Source: Porphyromonas gingivicanis JCM 15907 (GTDB taxonomy: Bacteria; Bacteroidota; Bacteroidia; Bacteroidales; Porphyromonadaceae). From it: a DNA stretch of 64,000 nucleotides. Made by a program: the position numbers and the translations under genes. Below the pieces are notes generated by a model. That model made no database searches. It was not told the DNA's origin and saw only the letters and a list, made by a program, of their open reading frames with translations. The DNA lies in NCBI RefSeq assembly GCF_000614585.1, contig NZ_BAKX01000001.1:248001-312000 (forward strand). Direction: 5' to 3'. Of the stretch, positions 61,535 through 64,000 are shown in pieces (the first letter of the stretch is position 1; each line of letters opens with the position of its first letter).

Positions 61535-62841
61535 TTACTTATACGTGTAATATGTGCCCCCAAAGCATTGAGTCGAGTATCTATGTTTTGGTAACCTCGG
61601 TCTATTTGATCAATGCTACCGATTGTACTAGTTCCTTCTGCACTCATTGCCGCAATGAGTAGGGCAATTCCCGCTCTAATATCGGGGGAAACCATCGAGG
61701 CAGGCCGCAAGGGGACTCGACCACCTAACCCAATAACGGTGGCGCGGTGTGGGTCGCACAGTATTATCTGAGCTCCCATATCAATGAGCTTATCTACGAA
61801 GAATAATCGGCTCTCGAACATCTTTTGATGGATGAGTACACTCCCTCTTGCTTGGGTTGCTACCACCAAAAAGACACTCAATAGGTCTGGAGTTAGCCCA
61901 GGCCAAGGCGCATCGGCGATAGTTAGGATAGAACCATCCATAAATGTGTCTATTTCATATCCCTCCTGCTCTGGTATGTGGAGGTCGTCTCCTTGCTCCT
62001 CCACAGTAATACCCAAGCGACGGAACGCAGAGGGTATGATGCCCAAATCTGGAATACTGACGTCCTTGATTGTTAGTGAAGAATGGGTCATGGCTGCCAT
62101 GCCGATAAAACTACCCACTTCAATCATATCAGGGAGTAATCTGTGCGTTGTTCCCTTTAGAGAGCTTACACCTTCTATACGAAGGAGATTCGAACCTACT
62201 CCAGAAATCTTTGCCCCCATTGAGTTGAGCATCTTGCACAGCTGTTGTAAGTAGGGTTCACAAGCAGCATTGAATATGGTCGTTTCTCCCGGAGTTAATA
62301 CTGCTGTCATGATAACGTTAGCTGTTCCCGTAACAGAGGGCTCGTCTAAGAGCATATAGCTACCTTGGAGTTTGTCGGCAACAATTTCATAGAAAAACTT
62401 TTCACTGTTGTAAGAACACTTCGCTCCTAAAGCGGAAATTCCTACTAAGTGAGTATCAATGCGTCGTCTCCCAATCTTATCTCCACCGGGTTTAGGGAAT
62501 ATAGCGTAGCCAAAGCGTCCTACAAGAGGTCCAACTAACAGCACAGATCCTCTTAAAGCTCGGCTTTTAACGAGAAATTCCTCGCTACGAACATAATCTA
62601 AGTTGATGTTTGCGGCACAAAAAGAATATTCACCAGGAGCAATCATAGAGACTTTCACCCCCATACAGCGGATGAGGTCTATGAGATTGTTTACATCCAA
62701 TATATTAGGAATATTGGTTATATGTACTTCTTGGTCTGTAAGAAGCGTTGCAGAGATAATTTGCAAGGCTTCGTTTTTAGCGCCTTGAGGGATTATACTT
62801 CCTGAAAGTTTGTGCCCTCCTTCAATAACAAATGATGCCAT
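61531..62841 (-). CDS. murA: UDP-N-acetylglucosamine 1-carboxyvinyltransferase, Cys-to-Asp type
   Basis: First step of peptidoglycan precursor synthesis: transfers enolpyruvate from PEP to UDP-GlcNAc. The 436-residue protein starts MASFVIEGGHKLSGSIIPQGAKNEALQII. At residue 121, within PKPGGDKIGRRRIDTHL, Asp replaces the catalytic Cys found in E. coli (Cys115). Asp at this place keeps activity and is known in other bacteria to prevent covalent binding of fosfomycin, so natural resistance of this enzyme is expected. I recall Asp at this place in other Bacteroidetes too. It lies 38 bp downstream of the DUF4290 gene and overlaps rimM. Confidence 0.95.
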   Translation of the reverse strand: MASFVIEGGHKLSGSIIPQGAKNEALQIISATLLTDQEVHITNIPNILDVNNLIDLIRCMGVKVSMIAPGEYSFCAANINLDYVRSEEFLVKSRALRGSVLLVGPLVGRFGYAIFPKPGGDKIGRRRIDTHLVGISALGAKCSYNSEKFFYEIVADKLQGSYMLLDEPSVTGTANVIMTAVLTPGETTIFNAACEPYLQQLCKMLNSMGAKISGVGSNLLRIEGVSSLKGTTHRLLPDMIEVGSFIGMAAMTHSSLTIKDVSIPDLGIIPSAFRRLGITVEEQGDDLHIPEQEGYEIDTFMDGSILTIADAPWPGLTPDLLSVFLVVATQARGSVLIHQKMFESRLFFVDKLIDMGAQIILCDPHRATVIGLGGRVPLRPASMVSPDIRAGIALLIAAMSAEGTSTIGSIDQIDRGYQNIDTRLNALGAHITRISK

Positions 62842-62879
62842 AGAGATAGTATTTTGAGGTGGAACTTCTGAAATAATCG

Positions 62880-63485
62880 CTATTTGTGTTTTTTGTTTTT
62901 AGGTCGAGAGGATTTATTGTGAGCTCCTTCTGTGATGTGTAGCTTGTGGTCTTGCTCATTCAAAATCAAAACACCCTCAGAGAGGTGGAAAAGATCCTTA
63001 AATATCTGATAGTCATCTACAAAGTCTTTATTCCAAGTGAGGTAAAGCGTCTTCATGTGATTGGCTATTTGCAAAGCCACGGCTTCTCGCTCTGGGGTAT
63101 CGGGCATTTCGCAAGCTAAGTTGATACAAGACTGGATATTGTGTCCGTAGTGTCTATAGATAGCCTCTTTTTCTGCATAAGAAATAGGAAGAGGAGGGGT
63201 AGCTAAATGTTCCTTCTTAATAACCTCTATAGGATAATCTATGTCTAACTTGAAATCGGACATAATGGCTAAGTGATCCCATAGTATATGCTCTCCATCT
63301 GGAGTATTGCTTCTTTCGGGAAAAAGATTACGCATAATAGAAATAATTGTTTCTGCGCAAGCCTGTCGCTCATTACGGTCTTCAAGAGTTAGACAGAGGT
63401 TCACCATATTTTGAACATTACGCCCGTACTCTCTCATTACTATATCGGATCTCTTTTGATAGATTAGATTATCGTTGCCTTCCAT
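62880..63485 (-). CDS. DUF4290-family protein
   Basis: A 201-residue cytoplasmic protein of the DUF4290 family, of unknown function and largely limited to Bacteroidetes. It has two related helical segments, REYGRNVQNMVNLCLTLEDRNERQACAETII (about 18-48) and YRHYGHNIQSCINLACEMPDTPEREAVALQI (about 110-140), suggesting an internal duplication. The C-terminus is basic (SSRPKNKKHK). It is directly upstream of murA with a 38-bp gap, a neighbourhood I recall from other Bacteroidetes, so a link to envelope synthesis is possible but unproven. There is no signal peptide. Confidence 0.85.
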   Translation of the reverse strand: MEGNDNLIYQKRSDIVMREYGRNVQNMVNLCLTLEDRNERQACAETIISIMRNLFPERSNTPDGEHILWDHLAIMSDFKLDIDYPIEVIKKEHLATPPLPISYAEKEAIYRHYGHNIQSCINLACEMPDTPEREAVALQIANHMKTLYLTWNKDFVDDYQIFKDLFHLSEGVLILNEQDHKLHITEGAHNKSSRPKNKKHK

Positions 63486-63528
63486 TATTGTCTATGTTTG
63501 CTGTGTTTCTCTATTACAACTAATAGTG

Positions 63529-64000
63529 TTATTCTCTATATTCTGGCTTCCCTAAAAGAGTAAACATATTCTTTTTGTACTCTTCAACTCCAGGTTGGTC
63601 AAATGGATTGACCTCCAAAAGGTAACAGCTGAATGTAACTGCTATCTGAAAGAAATAAATCAAGGCTCCCAAAGAACGCTCGTTTATTTGGAGTATATTT
63701 ATTCTTAGAACAGGAACTCCTCTATGTGCATGCGCCATAATGGTGCCTTCGATGGCTTGCTGATTAACCCAAGACACAGATTTATCAGAGAGATAGTTAA
63801 GCTGATCTATATCTTCTCTTTCGGAGGGGATAGAGAGTGTTTTAACCGATTCTTGAATATGAATTATTGTCTCAAAGAGGAGGGGATCTCCTTCTTGTAT
63901 CCACTGTCCTAACGAGTGAAGATCAGTTGTGAAAAGGGCTGAATGGGGCAGAAGCCCTTGATTATTTTTGCCTTCGCTCTCTCCAAAAAGCTGTTTCCAC
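63529..64000 (-). CDS. pgi: Glucose-6-phosphate isomerase, C-terminal part (cut by window edge)
   Basis: Interconverts glucose 6-phosphate and fructose 6-phosphate in glycolysis. The open frame reaches the right edge; the visible 156 residues begin WKQLFGESEGKNNQGLLPHSALF, then TTDLHSLGQWIQEGDPLLFET, and finish with LEVNPFDQPGVEEYKKNMF and GKPEYRE. TTDLHSLGQ and NPFDQPGVE-K are strongly conserved in Pgi. I checked the frame across the edge region and found no break. It lies 43 bp upstream of the DUF4290 gene on the same strand. Confidence 0.94.
   Translation of the reverse strand, partial: WKQLFGESEGKNNQGLLPHSALFTTDLHSLGQWIQEGDPLLFETIIHIQESVKTLSIPSEREDIDQLNYLSDKSVSWVNQQAIEGTIMAHAHRGVPVLRINILQINERSLGALIYFFQIAVTFSCYLLEVNPFDQPGVEEYKKNMFTLLGKPEYRE

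Overview
The window looks like a core chromosomal segment of a Bacteroidales bacterium, most likely Porphyromonas or a close relative. The evidence is a full-length SprA/Sov type IX secretion translocon, the RprX/RprY two-component pair, Bacteroidetes-only families (DUF4290, DUF4294), Bacteroidetes promoters (a -7 element TAnnTTTG, sometimes with an upstream TTTG) and the absence of clear Shine-Dalgarno sequences. Base composition is moderate to low GC. I see no insertion sequence, prophage, CRISPR array, rRNA or tRNA.

Layout. 1-3.8 kb (minus): dxs (cut by the left edge), hisS, folA and thyA, the last three apparently one operon behind a promoter with an operator-like inverted repeat. 4.5-9.9 kb (plus): an HU-family protein, a 29-residue basic AURKAIP1/COX24-like protein, rng, recR, an acetyltransferase and ligA. 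10.1-12.7 kb (plus): rplU, rpmA, serS, smpB. 13.2-18.0 kb (minus): nifJ and a DUF4143-type ATPase. 18.5-25.6 kb (plus): rprX-rprY, rpiB, uvrA, merR-like. 25.6-28.4 kb (minus): recX, prmC and a secreted leucine-rich-repeat protein with a type IX sorting tail. 28.8-39.9 kb (plus): ruvA, sprA, a TetR regulator, fabG, a pseudouridine synthase and a YbjQ-like protein. 40-49.2 kb (minus): sufB-sufC-sufD behind cvpA, and rimP-nusA-infB preceded by an unassigned structured RNA. 49.8-54.1 kb (minus): htpG and a ClpC-like unfoldase lacking the usual N-domain. 54.5-59.3 kb (plus): a DUF4294 protein and a menaquinone cluster (hotdog thioesterase, menF, menD, menB). 59.8-64 kb (minus): dxr, rimM, murA, DUF4290 protein, pgi (cut by the right edge).

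Eight genes (hisS, recR, nifJ, sprA, sufB, infB, the clp gene and menD) are interrupted by twelve frameshifts. Every one is repaired by adding one base. Because several of these genes are normally essential, I treat the frameshifts as single-base deletion errors in the sequence and annotate each gene as one unit.

No new defence or metabolic system is visible. The most interesting unexplained signals are non-coding: (i) a dispersed family of degenerate tandem repeats with a period of about 22 bp in at least six intergenic regions; (ii) a roughly 250-nt structured RNA with its own promoter-like and terminator elements upstream of rimP, whose 5' and 3' parts pair into a long rod; (iii) a related pair of elements on either side of rpiB; and (iv) operator-like palindromes at the thyA and tetR promoters.
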